Shown here in pieces: positions 46,457-55,685 of a stretch of DNA of 64,000 nt. The stretch comes from Amphiura filiformis (taxonomy: Eukaryota > Echinodermata > Ophiuroidea > Amphilepidida > Amphiuridae). The position numbers were made by a program, and so were the translations under genes. The stretch lies in assembly GCF_039555335.1 (NCBI RefSeq), contig NC_092636.1, positions 52,507,706-52,571,705 on the forward strand, read 5' to 3'. The stretch's first letter is position 1. Every line of letters starts with the position of its first letter. Under the pieces are notes generated by a model. That model ran no database searches. It saw only the letters and a program-made list of their open reading frames with translations, and was not told the origin of the DNA.

Positions 46457-46877
46457 TGGTTGATAAAGGTGAGTCCATTTGAATACACGGCAACAAGTAA
46501 TGAGGAATGAGACCAGTAACCTGGTGTATATCAACTCAGAAGAACCACAGATTATAACAGGGAACATAACACTTGCAACAAATGTCACTGTTGAAGATAT
46601 AGTGGTTGATAAAGGTGAGTCCATTTGAATACACGGCAACAAGTAATGAGGAATGAGACTAGTAACCTGGTGTATATCAACTCAGAAGAACCACAGATTA
46701 TAACAGGGAACATAACACTTGCAACAAATGTCACTGTTGAAGATATAGTGGTTGATAAAGGTGAGTCCATTGAGACCAGTAACCTGGTGTATATCAACTC
46801 AGAAGAACCACAGATCATAACAGGGAACATAACACTTGCAACAAATGTCACTGTTGAAGATATAGTGGTTGATAAAG
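46457..46877 (+). repeat. 146-bp tandem array, block 3 (last units)
   Basis: Donors lie at 46468, 46614, 46760 and 46877. The last step is again 117 bp, an in-frame fusion ('DKGESIETSNLVYINSEE') identical to the one at 43270. After the last donor the sequence leaves the repeat ('taaaggaacagcc'), which may be the ancestral intron. Confidence 0.93.
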
Positions 46878-47451
46878 GTAAGTCCATTAAAGGAACAGCC
46901 AGCTCAACTTGAATTGCCTCACCAATAACTTACATTTGTTGGTACATTTGCAATTTTGTATCCCCTGGTCTTGAAAAGCTTGCTATGCTACTGACAATTT
47001 CTAATCCTATTATGATCTTATTAATATTGATGTATATTATAGGCAAAATATCTAATTCTTGATCATGAGAGGATATATCTTCTGCATGCTGTTGCGTCAG
47101 CATACTTTTTGTGGAACAACACAATTGCGCGACCAAAGGCCATGATTGATCAATTCTCAAAAGTTGTGCTTGTGCCGTAAGCATGTGGCTTTGCGTTATA
47201 CACTTGACACACTACTACTGTGTGTACGTAAGTTGGCTCTCATGATCGAGAATTAGATATTTTGCCTATGTAGTTGAACACATTGCTGTTTATTAATGTG
47301 TAATTACTACAAACCATGATTTTCTTTCTCACCCAGTACATGACTCCAATTACTTAACTTGCATATTTTGATGAAAATATAAAAATTGGTTTTAATAGAT
47401 TGCATTGCATGTCTCATGCACAAGATACTTTGTTTTTGTTTTTTTGTACAG
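46878..47451. other. Intron sequence between array and exon 12
   Basis: The phrase 'ctaattctcgatcatgaga' (near 47246, reversed) and 'ctaattcttgatcatgagag' (near 47050), both beside 'gcaaaatat', form a diverged inverted repeat of about 200 bp span (47038-47273). This is probably a palindromic element. No gene. Confidence 0.45.
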
Positions 47452-47604
47452 TGTATGTTAGGAAGGGACTAGTACTGGATGAAGCAGGGTTGGCTCAGCT
47501 GGCTGACATCAGGTCTTTTTATGATAACAATACCAAGGAATTAAATGATCTTGAGGACAAATGGAATCATACTATGAAGTTATTTGGTGATCAGAACATA
47601 ACAG
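47452..47604 (+). CDS. Exon 12: helical linker between module regions
   Basis: The acceptor TTTTTTGTACAG (strong T tract) and donor AACAG|GTAAAT enclose 153 nt, phase 1-1. It encodes 'RKGLVLDEAGLAQLADIRSF' and 'NNTKELNDLEDKWNHTMKLF', probably alpha-helical, ending 'GDQNIT' + G, the Q-x-I-x-G signature that starts the next IDG module. It is the first exon after the array that keeps the gene in frame. Confidence 0.85.
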
Positions 47605-47648
47605 GTAAATACAAGTGTTGTACTAAATGTACATGGATTTATTAACTA

Positions 47649-47787
47649 GGGATTCAATCATGTTTCACCGTTGTTCGTCACCAATTAACAACGATGCGTC
47701 CGCGTTGTCTGAGTGGTTTAACACGCAGATGCGCCGGACGTGAGTTGTTAATCAGTGATGAACAACGGTGAAACATGATTGAATCCC
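47649..47787. repeat. Near-perfect palindrome with a tRNA-like centre
   Basis: 'gggattcaatcatgtttcac' at the left pairs with 'gtgaaacatgattgaatccc' at the right, and the arms of about 55 bp match closely. The centre 'gttgtctgagtggtttaaca' resembles a tRNA D-arm/A box. It is intronic and probably a short palindromic transposable element. Confidence 0.8.
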
Positions 47788-48531
47788 TTTCAACAACGAA
47801 ACAAGCTAAAGATATCTAATTCACATGATTCTTTCATTCGGAATGTCCATTCCCACTCAGCCTTACAAGAAGATCGCGGTATTTCTCTGTTGATATCAGC
47901 AATAAAACTAAGAAACAAAGCGGTAATATTCAACTGCTACCGCCAACATATAGAGAGTTCATGTTTACGCATACGTTCCAGGCATGACGATTTTTACTCA
48001 CTCATGCGTAACGCGTACACGTAACCTTGCGTTCGCGTATATTTTAGTAGACTCTGGATTCATCATGGATTAACAATGCTTGGCTCCTGTACAAAGGTAT
48101 AGGAAGAGTTGTTGAAACAGTAGTGTAACCAGGGAACCAGTATGTGGGGAGACACAAAATAATGTAAAGGATGACAAGGGATTTCTCATAGTCCAAGATA
48201 TTTTGCCCAACTGCTCAACCAAATGACAAACAAGCTTAAATAGGAAACTTTGATCTTATTATCTCACCGTATGCTTACTGCTAAATTCTTTAAAGCTGTG
48301 CAAATTCTCATATCATATTAAGCAGTCACAACAAGCATTTTGCTCCTTGCAACACAATTGCTTGGAATGATATTGGCTTCAGAGGTGTCTGCTAATGTTT
48401 TATATTAATCAGATTGTTATATTTGTGTTGTCGATTTCATTTTGTTCGTCAATAAATTCCATGAGAGAAACTATTTTGAAAATATATGATATGTGATGTT
48501 TTCTTGATTTCTTTTGCATACATTTAATCAG
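47788..48531. other. Intron 12 (3' part), nothing seen
   Basis: AT-rich, no supported feature. Confidence 0.4.
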
Positions 48532-48668
48532 GGGATAAAGAATTCCGATCTGTTTCAGTGACAGGGGATTTGACAGTAGAATCACTAACGGTAGAGTCTG
48601 GTTTTATTAGTGGTAATATCAGTGTGGAAGATTTGGATAATAACACGGCCAGGACTGACAGGACCCAG
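48532..48668 (+). CDS. Exon 13: IDG module
   Basis: The acceptor TTAATCAG and donor CCCAG|GTAGGT enclose 137 nt, phase 1 to 0. It encodes 'FRSVSVTGDLTVESLTVESG' and 'FISGNISVEDLDNNTARTD'. The alternating hydrophobic 'V-x-V-x-G-x-L-x-V' rhythm suggests short beta strands, as in a solenoid. This is inference. Confidence 0.85.
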
Positions 48669-48911
48669 GTAGGTATGACTTGTGTGAGTGTATAGAGTTG
48701 GGTGGGACTATTATTGGGTGGGCTACATGTAGACTCTAACAGATGAGATAATGGTAGCCTGCCCTGGCACTCAAAAAATTATACTGGGTAATGATGATTT
48801 AAGTATCACAGTAATGGTTATTTTGTCCGGTATTGCAAACATTAAAAATAGGGGGCTTGAGTCAATACCACCAATGTTAGAAAACATAATCTGTTTCTTG
48901 TTAATTTCCAG

Positions 48912-49077
48912 ACATTTACAGCACCTATCACATTTGCTGATCAAGTCAACATTCTCAGTAATTTGTATGTGTCAGGGGACTTGGATTATGGGATTGATAC
49001 AAGTCATCTTGTCACATTGTCCAGAAATCATACAATCACTGCCCAGAAATCCTTCCAGGAATACATTGATATCACAG
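48912..49077 (+). CDS. Exon 14: IDG module (parent of the 137-bp repeats)
   Basis: The acceptor AATTTCCAG and donor CACAG|GTAAGT enclose 166 nt, phase 0 to 1. It encodes 'TFTAPITFADQVNILSNLYV', 'GDLDYGIDTSHLVTLSRNHT' and 'ITAQKSFQEYIDIT'. The part from 48943 and the donor are repeated downstream, as happened with exon 11. Confidence 0.85.
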
Positions 49078-51409
49078 GTAAGTCAACATTCTCAGTAATT
49101 TGTATGTGTCAGGGGAGTTGGATAATGGGATTGATACAAGTCATCTTGTCACACTGTCCAGAAATCACACATTCACTACCCAGAAATCCTTCCAGGAATC
49201 CATTGATATCACAGGTAAGTCAGCATGCTCAGTAATTTGTATGTGTCATGGGAGTTGGATAATGGGATTGATACAAGTCCTCTTGTCACACTGTCCAGAA
49301 ATCATACAATCAGTGCCCAGAAATTGTTCCAGGAATTCATTGGTATTAAGGTAGGTCAACATTCTCTGTAATATGTATGTGTCAGGGGAGTTGGATAATT
49401 GGATTGATACAAGTCATCCTGTCACACTGTTCAGAAATCATACAATCACTGCCCAGAAATCATTCCAGGATTCCATTGATATCACATGGGTCAGTCCATG
49501 TCGAAACAGATTGAGTGTACACCCACCCTCTTGGATTTTGCTCTCCTTTGGCTCAGGGGTACCTTTCATGGATCCCTAGGTGAGGTCACAAGAAAAAATT
49601 CAAATTCCATTTCGTTTATGAATGGCGGGCAATCAAAGTTTGGCGACCTCGACCAAAATTGTGAATTTAAGGGTCCAAATGACAAAGTGCTCTCTTTGAG
49701 GGGCACTTTCTTCTTAATTGAATCAGTTGTGATCCTCTTTTTGAATGTGGTCACTCACTGGCTGTGTCTGAAATACCTAATGCCAAAAAAGATAGATTTC
49801 TGAAGTTCGTTGGGATTTCAGAGGGGGTCAAAATCAGCACTTCGTACTGTTCAATCAAATTATTTTGATTTTGAAGGACCCATGATAATGTCACAGTGCA
49901 CTTATAGGTCCTAATTATGTTCAGAATGGATTAACCATATGCCAATGTCTATGAGCAATTAAAAAAAAGAGAAATTTCTAGACCCCTACAGAATTTTAGG
50001 CCACCCCTAAAGTGGTTCAGCCACAAATGGCACTTAAAGTCGGCTAATTTTGACCCCTAATAACTTTAGGTGTACACCAGATATGAATTTCTAGTCTTTT
50101 GCATCTGAAAGAATGTAGTTTAATGTTACTAGGAACATAAGATTTGTTTTGTATTTTTTGTGTTTTAGTATTAAGTTGACGCTTTCAAAAATAGTCATTT
50201 TTGCCTAACATACCATGCATACAGGATCATGTACAAAATGCCAATTTTAGTATGATATTTTTTATATTTTTGATCACTTTATAGCCATTTGTATTATTTA
50301 TCCTGATATTTCAAGTTGCTCTTGAGTCAAGTAATAAGAAAAACTACTTTCTAATCCTCTGTATGGATTTTTAAGGGGGGCAAAAATGCACTTCCTGGCA
50401 ACAATGCACATGCAAAGTACAGGTTATGGGGGTCAAATTTTCAGAATGCTCCCAATTATGTCAAGTAATATATCAAATTACTAGTATGGTCATGAGGATT
50501 AAAAAAATGTATAGTTTGTTATGTGTCAGACCTTTCAGGAGGGCGCTATGATGAAAAATGTTCATAGGTCAATGACCTTTTTGAAAGTATCAAAACACAA
50601 AAAATACAAAACAAATCTTATGTTCCTAGTAACATTAGACTACATTCTTTCAGATGCAAAAGACTAGAAATTCATATCTGGTGTACACCTAAAGTTATTA
50701 GGTGTCAAAATTTGCCGATTTTAAGCGCCATTTGTGGCTGAACCACTTTAGGGGGGCCTAAAATTCTGTAGGGGGTCTAGAAATGTCTCTTTTTTTTAAT
50801 TGCTCATAGACATTGGCACATGGTTAATCCATTCTGAACATAATTAGGACCTATAAGTGCCTGTGGCATTATCATGGGTCCTTCAAAATCAAAGATAATT
50901 TGATTGAACAGTATGAAGTGCTGATTTTGACCCCCTCTGAAATCCCAACAAAATTCTGAAATCAATCTTTTTTGGCATTAGGCATTTCAGACACAGCCAG
51001 TGAGTGACCACATTCAAAAGAGGGTCACAACTGATTTAATTAAGAAGAAAATGCCTCTCAAAGAGAGCGCTTTGTCATTTGGACACCTTAAATTCCCAAT
51101 TTTGGTCAAGGTCGCCAAACTTAGATGGCCCGCCATTCGAAACTAAATTGAATTTGAATTTTTTTCTTGTGACCTCACCTAGGGGTCCATGAAAGGTACC
51201 CTGAGCCAAAGGAGAGCATAATCCAAGAGGGTGGGTGTACACTCAGTCTGTTTTGACATGGACTGACCCACATGTAAGTCAACATGCTTGGTAATTTGTA
51301 TGTGTTAGGGAAGTAGGATGAAGAAACTGATAAAAATCATCTTGTCACATTGCCCAGTAATCATCCAATCACTGTCCAGAAATCTTGCAGGATTCCATTA
51401 ATATCACAG
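48943..51409 (+). repeat. 137-bp tandem repeats of exon 14 end + donor (five copies, split)
   Basis: Copies start near 48943, 49080, 49217 and 49353, and a fourth-to-fifth step is interrupted by a 1.8-kb foldback element. The last, most decayed copy is 51275-51409. Each holds the 3' three-quarters of exon 14 plus GTAAG or a similar donor (AAG|GTAGGT at 49350, CAG|GTAGTA at 51409). The junction 'aagtca' occurs in both exon and intron, pointing to microhomology joining. Copies 2-5 carry substitutions and are probably not spliced in. Confidence 0.9.
49488..51269. mobile_element. Foldback element, 1.78 kb, arms about 700 bp
   Basis: The ends GGGTCAGTCCATGTC and GACATGGACTGACCC are exact complements. 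The arms pair for about 700 bp each with scattered mismatches (49488-50200 with 50560-51269), around a unique centre. The likely target duplication is ACAT (49484-49487 and 51270-51273). It is non-coding. It landed in the fourth copy of the 137-bp repeat, so it is younger than that duplication. Confidence 0.9.
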
Positions 51410-51867
51410 GTAGTAAGATTTTATTTGATACCCTAAATTTGTTATTATATATAAGATTTGGCCATGTTGAATTACATTGCACCATGTTCAGAAACCTGGA
51501 GTCTCTATCCTGGTTGTGAACTTCTTTCCATGATGCCACCATGTTCAGATTAAGTAATATTTGGGTTGGAAGAAACAGAATGTGTCTACGGCTTGTGCAT
51601 GCATGTAGAAAACCTGGACTGCCGATTTCCTTAATGTGTGTGTGTGTGTGGGGGGGGTTGAAGCTTACACAGAGCACTTACTGTATTGTTTTGGAAGAGC
51701 AAAGTAAACAGAAAACTTAACTGTTTGAAAATCATTTTTTTTGGTCATGTTTATTATAGCATTGCACAATGAACACAACACAGAAGGTACATTTCATGTA
51801 GGGGTGATTGTGTACATCTGTGCTTGAAGAATTTGCATGTTGGACTCAATATTGATTAATACCACAG

Positions 51868-52161
51868 TTGACAAAGGCAGTTCAGTTATTAAGTTATCAT
51901 CAAACAATAATGCAAATGAGGTAATTAAAGTATCCATCTTGCTAGGTAACCTTGATGTGGAAGGCACTATAGACAGCATCAATATTTCACCTGAAACCAT
52001 CATGTTATCATATGGAGACCAAACTTTTACTGGGGATCTGACATTTAGTGTTCAACTTGACTATGAGGCTGATGTGAATATTGATGGCTTGGTAGATGGT
52101 ATTGATTTATCTGACCTAGCAGATAGTGTAGTGCTAACAACTGGAGTTCAAACTATTACAG
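51868..52161 (+). CDS. Exon 15: two IDG modules
   Basis: The acceptor TACCACAG and donor TACAG|GTACTT enclose 294 nt, phase 1-1. The frame has a stop at 51825 and only this acceptor gives phase 1, although its pyrimidine tract is poor. It encodes 'GNLDVEGTIDSINISPETIM' and 'QTFTGDLTF', then 'DVNIDGLVDGIDLSDLADSV' and 'TTGVQTIT', the clearest example of the repeat signature. Confidence 0.78.
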
Positions 52162-52476
52162 GTACTTTATCAATTTGTCATGTGAAAATAATTGAGTATT
52201 CAGTATACTGGCTCTGATGCAAGAGGTCCCAGTTCAATTCCCACCAAATCATTAACAGAATGCTCTCATTGTTACTGCATTAATTTTGAGCTACAGTGCA
52301 GATGCAATGGATGATAAAGACCTCACAGACAGTTCTAATCAGGTAACTAATAATGGTCTTGTGTTTTGAACACTCTATCTTGGGTTTCATGGGAAAACAG
52401 TGTACTGATTGATGATCCTTTGTCAGTTAATATTATTTTAATATTACTGAACATGTTCTTCAGGACTGTTATTGAA
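52162..52476. other. Intron 15 (5' part), nothing seen
   Basis: No supported feature before the Penelope-like insertion. Confidence 0.4.
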
Positions 52477-52623
52477 AATAAAGACGAATTTCATAGTTCT
52501 AGTCCAATAAAACAGCACTTACTGTGGACGTTTCGGAATCTGTCAGATTCCTTTATCAACACTGATGTTGTTGTGACGACCTTCTGTGTACAACTCGTTG
52601 TTGCTTAGCAACTTGGTTGCCAG

Positions 52624-53457
52624 TTGGTTTCTTCAGGAGATCGTCAAATTTCGCTACACCAGAAATTGGGTGTTGTTCGTACGCTCCTGGATAGAAAAAA
52701 TAAGATCATAACCGAAGATAAAGACAAGGAAGAAGAGGAAATCACTATCAAAAATGCACTTTGTAACTGCGGCTATCCTTCTTGGAGTTTTGAGAAAGTC
52801 AAACAACAGATGGATACACCAAAGCAGAAGAAGAAGGCAATTAAGAAGGATGAAACCACCAAGTCAAAAGGACTTGTCGTTATCCCCTACGTAGAGAATG
52901 TGTCGGAACGTGTCGCGAGAACGTTAAAGAGTTACAATATCTCTGCTGCCATGAAGCCCCATTGCACCTTAAGAAACATGCTCGTGCACCCTAAAGATAA
53001 AAGGGACCCGCTCAACACCACAGAGGTTGTTTATTCCATCCCTTGCAAGAATTGTAATGAAACTTATGTCAGTGAGACGGGGAGGAAATTTGGTAAGCGA
53101 CTGGAAGAACATAGGGCAGAGGCAGACAAGGCGTGTGTTAACGTTCGTACGAGAGCAAACAGAAAAGCATCTCAATCAGCTACCAATAAATCGGCCATCA
53201 CAGATCATGTTCTCGAGAAAGACCACATCATTGACTGGGAGGAGGCTAAGATTTTAGGCAAAGAGGCAGACAGATACAAACGATGGATCAAAGAGGCAGT
53301 GAAAATCAGACAACAGGGCACCACCATGAACAGAGGCGAGGGGCAATACAACCTAACTCACGTATTTGACGATCTCCTGAAGAAACCAACTGGCAACCAA
53401 GTTGCTAAGCAACAACGAGTTGTACACAGAAGGTCGTCACAACAACATCAGTGTTGA
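52624..53457 (+). CDS. Penelope-like RT tail plus GIY-YIG endonuclease
   Basis: A 277-residue open frame without stops. The N-terminal part, with 'ALCNCGYPSWSFEKVKQQ', is the C-terminal end of a Penelope RT. The GIY-YIG domain is at residues about 135-215: 'VVYSIPCKNCNETYVSETGR' replaces the G-I-Y/Y-I-G pair with YSI...YVS, followed by the conserved Arg in 'GKRLEEHRAEADK' and 'AITDHVLEKDHIIDWEEAKI'. The frame begins and ends within the inverted repeats. Without a full RT it cannot move itself. Confidence 0.85.
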   Translation: MVSSGDRQISLHQKLGVVRTLLDRKNKIITEDKDKEEEEITIKNALCNCGYPSWSFEKVKQQMDTPKQKKKAIKKDETTKSKGLVVIPYVENVSERVARTLKSYNISAAMKPHCTLRNMLVHPKDKRDPLNTTEVVYSIPCKNCNETYVSETGRKFGKRLEEHRAEADKACVNVRTRANRKASQSATNKSAITDHVLEKDHIIDWEEAKILGKEADRYKRWIKEAVKIRQQGTTMNRGEGQYNLTHVFDDLLKKPTGNQVAKQQRVVHRRSSQQHQC

Positions 53458-53490
53458 TAAAGGAATCTGACAGATTCCGAAACGTCCACA
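53454..53490 (+). ncRNA. Hammerhead-ribozyme-like motif in the Penelope terminal repeat
   Basis: TTGATAA is followed by a 7-bp stem (GGAATCT, loop GAC, AGATTCC) and then GAAACGTC. This matches the CUGAUGA - stem II - GAAA core layout of hammerheads known from Penelope-like elements, with core bases changed (TTGATAA), so activity is doubtful. The inverted copy lies near 52529-52560 on the - strand. Confidence 0.5.
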
Positions 53491-53819
53491 GTAAGTGCTG
53501 TTTTATTGGACTAGAACTATGAAATTCGTCTTTATTATTTTAATAACTAATAAAGACTGATTTTGTTTAGGTAAAAATTCAATTACCATCATGAAAACTC
53601 TTGTTATTCTAAAATGGACAAAATTCAGTTATGTGTATTTTGATTGCCTATTAGGCACTATGCTTACAAGCGCTTCATGTGTGCAGCTAGTGTGCACCTC
53701 AACAAGTGGGTTCCGTGATGCTTAAGCTTGGGCTAACTGCTTTTATACCTACTTGCTTACCTATTTAGATTTAACTTATATTTAAACAATACTTGATTTT
53801 GATGTTGTCTTTACTACAG

Positions 53820-53951
53820 GGAATAAAACTTTCCTTGGCCCTGTTACCATGGACGCTGGCATGATCAGTAATGATTATCTCATAGATGGTGTTGATATTG
53901 TATCATTAAATGAAACTAGTGTGAGAATATCAATGGAGCAGGAAATAACAG
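53820..53951 (+). CDS. Exon 16: IDG module
   Basis: The acceptor TTTACTACAG and donor AACAG|GTAGGT enclose 132 nt, phase 1-1. It encodes 'NKTFLGPVTMDAGMISNDYL' and 'IDGVDIVSLNETSVRISMEQ' + 'EIT'. Its 'SLNETS...Q-E-I-T-G-N/M' order is the closest relative of the 146-bp array unit ('MRNETS...Q-I-I-T-G-N'), which shows that the array encodes the same module. Confidence 0.87.
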
Positions 53952-54440
53952 GTAGGTTTTGAAGGATTACATTCAGTTGATAAATAATGACTCAGGGAGA
54001 GGGGGAGTTCTAAGAATTTTTTTCTTTTGGCTGTTTTGCAATCCATCCATAATGCACCTAAATTTCCCCAAATTGGGTGCTTTTAAGGGCACTTTTGCCC
54101 AATTGGTCTCCACTGAAATCCCACCCACCGATATACCAAAATCACCAAAAAGGACATCCAAAGATTGACATGTATAATGAGATCCTAGTATGCGTAAAGG
54201 TCATTCTTTGAGTGTAGAAGCATATTGGGGTTAAAATCCTAGTGAGATCCCATATCTAGTGTCAAAATGAACCACTTTCTGTGTCACTTTTATATGGTTA
54301 GCATACTCAAATCAATATAATTATGTTATGTCATTTTTTGAACATTGTTTACTTTTCTATAAGTACATAAAAGAAGTATACATCACTATGTGGATATGCT
54401 CCTGGAGCACTCTAAATTTTGATTCTGTATTTCTTCACAG
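53952..54440. other. Intron 16, nothing seen
   Basis: AT-rich, no supported feature. Confidence 0.4.
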
Positions 54441-54644
54441 GAATGCTGAATTTCAGTCAGGACCTCTTTATATTAGGGGATTTAAAAGTAGATGGATCAA
54501 TTGATGGCTTGAATGTACCCGATGATGTAGTCCATATCAATGAGGATGACACAGTGACATTGTATGGGACATTGGAGTTTAATAACAATGCCACTTTTAC
54601 AACCATCTGGTGCTCTGATGAAATCGATGGGATATCTTGCCAAG
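54441..54644 (+). CDS. Exon 17: IDG module
   Basis: The acceptor TTCTTCACAG and donor CAAG|GTTTGT enclose 204 nt, phase 1-1. It encodes 'DLFILGDLKVDGSIDGLNVP', 'HINEDDTVTLYGTLEFNNNA' and 'WCSDEIDGISCQ'. Two cysteines, rare elsewhere in the module region, could pair. The donor is weak (GTTTGT). Confidence 0.83.
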
Positions 54645-54990
54645 GTTTGTGATGATTTAAAACTAATTCTGAGGTCACCAAAAACAAATCTTTCCTCTTG
54701 CAATATAAAATTTGTTTTTTTACAAGTCACAGGCAAAAGTGCATGTAATGCTATAGTCAGATGAGGCAAATGTATTTTGAGATTTTGATGAATTAAGTTG
54801 GCTGCCATAAGAAGAGTATTTCATAAAAAATGTTTACTAAAACTTAATGTATACAACAATTGTGATGAAAAACAGCCATTTATAGTACTCTTCAAATTTG
54901 TCTTAAAAAGTGATCTTGAAGACTTTTTTCTTAGAAAACAAATTTGCGTATGTGCTCCCAATGAATGTTTTCTTTTGTCATGTTTGATAG
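54645..54990. other. Intron 17, nothing seen
   Basis: AT-rich, no supported feature. Confidence 0.4.
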
Positions 54991-55170
54991 ATGGTGCAGG
55001 TCTTGATATCCTCCTCACTTCTGGCAACCAAGTTGTATTTGGTCACTCCATCTTTATGGATGATATCTGGTTGGATGGAGTTAGTGATGTCACAGGTCTT
55101 ATTGATGGAATTGATGTACCAGCCTTAGCTGCCGATACTGTGTATGATACAGGCAGCCAAACTATATCAG
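54991..55170 (+). CDS. Exon 18: IDG module
   Basis: The acceptor GTTTGATAG and donor ATCAG|GTAGGT enclose 180 nt, phase 1-1. It encodes 'LLTSGNQVVFGHSIFMDDIW', 'GVSDVTGLIDGIDVPALAAD' and 'DTGSQTIS'. It repeats the signature G-x-x-D-G-[IV]-D-[VL]...T-G-x-Q-x-I-x-G. Confidence 0.88.
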
Positions 55171-55685
55171 GTAGGTTGAAGAATTAAAGGTTTATACAGT
55201 GATTCAGCAAAAGTGTAAACAATTGTGTATAAATTTCCTGAAGGATAAGTCATTAAAATTGTTATTGGGTATTTTTGAAATGAAAAATTGGGCAAAAAGC
55301 AAGGAAAACAGCAGTATTGACAAAAGTGAAGCCCCTTTCAAATACATGTAGTTAATTTCTCTATGTAAGTAATCGATCATGCCACTGTTTTCCATGATAA
55401 GTAACTAAATTACAGATTCATGTCAAATGTCTTGTGTTTAACCACTATTAGCACATCAATGACACTAACAAAGGTCTGAAATCTTAATTTTGATGATTTT
55501 GTACGATCCTCCGGATGAGAAAATCACTGAATAGGCCTTTAATTGTTGGATTAACTGGTGAGCGGTTTGGTAATAAAACTAGAATTTTTTTTAAATCCAA
55601 TTACGGGCTGATCAAATGATAGGGCAATATAATATATGCATATCATTAACCCATCGTTTTTTTTAAAACCAATTATCGTTTACAG
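55171..55685. other. Intron 18, nothing seen
   Basis: No supported feature. Confidence 0.4.

Larger units (their letters stand above)
52477..53537 (+). mobile_element. Penelope-like element fragment with inverted terminal repeats
   Basis: An open frame with a GIY-YIG endonuclease is bracketed by inverted repeats of about 170 bp (52477-52648 and 53366-53537). The right copy reads 'ctgaagaaaccaactggcaa' and the left its complement. Terminal repeats in inverted orientation and GIY-YIG are hallmarks of Penelope-like elements. Most of the RT is missing, so it is 5' truncated. It lies in an intron in the host gene's orientation. Confidence 0.85.

Noticed and set aside
32709-46877. Reading the 146-bp array as a CRISPR-like or satellite array
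   Set aside because: Spacers are not unique, units are identical throughout, and the first unit is contiguous with a protein-coding exon in a eukaryotic gene.
49488-51269. Open frames inside the foldback element
   Set aside because: Short and present as mirror images in both arms. No transposase signature.
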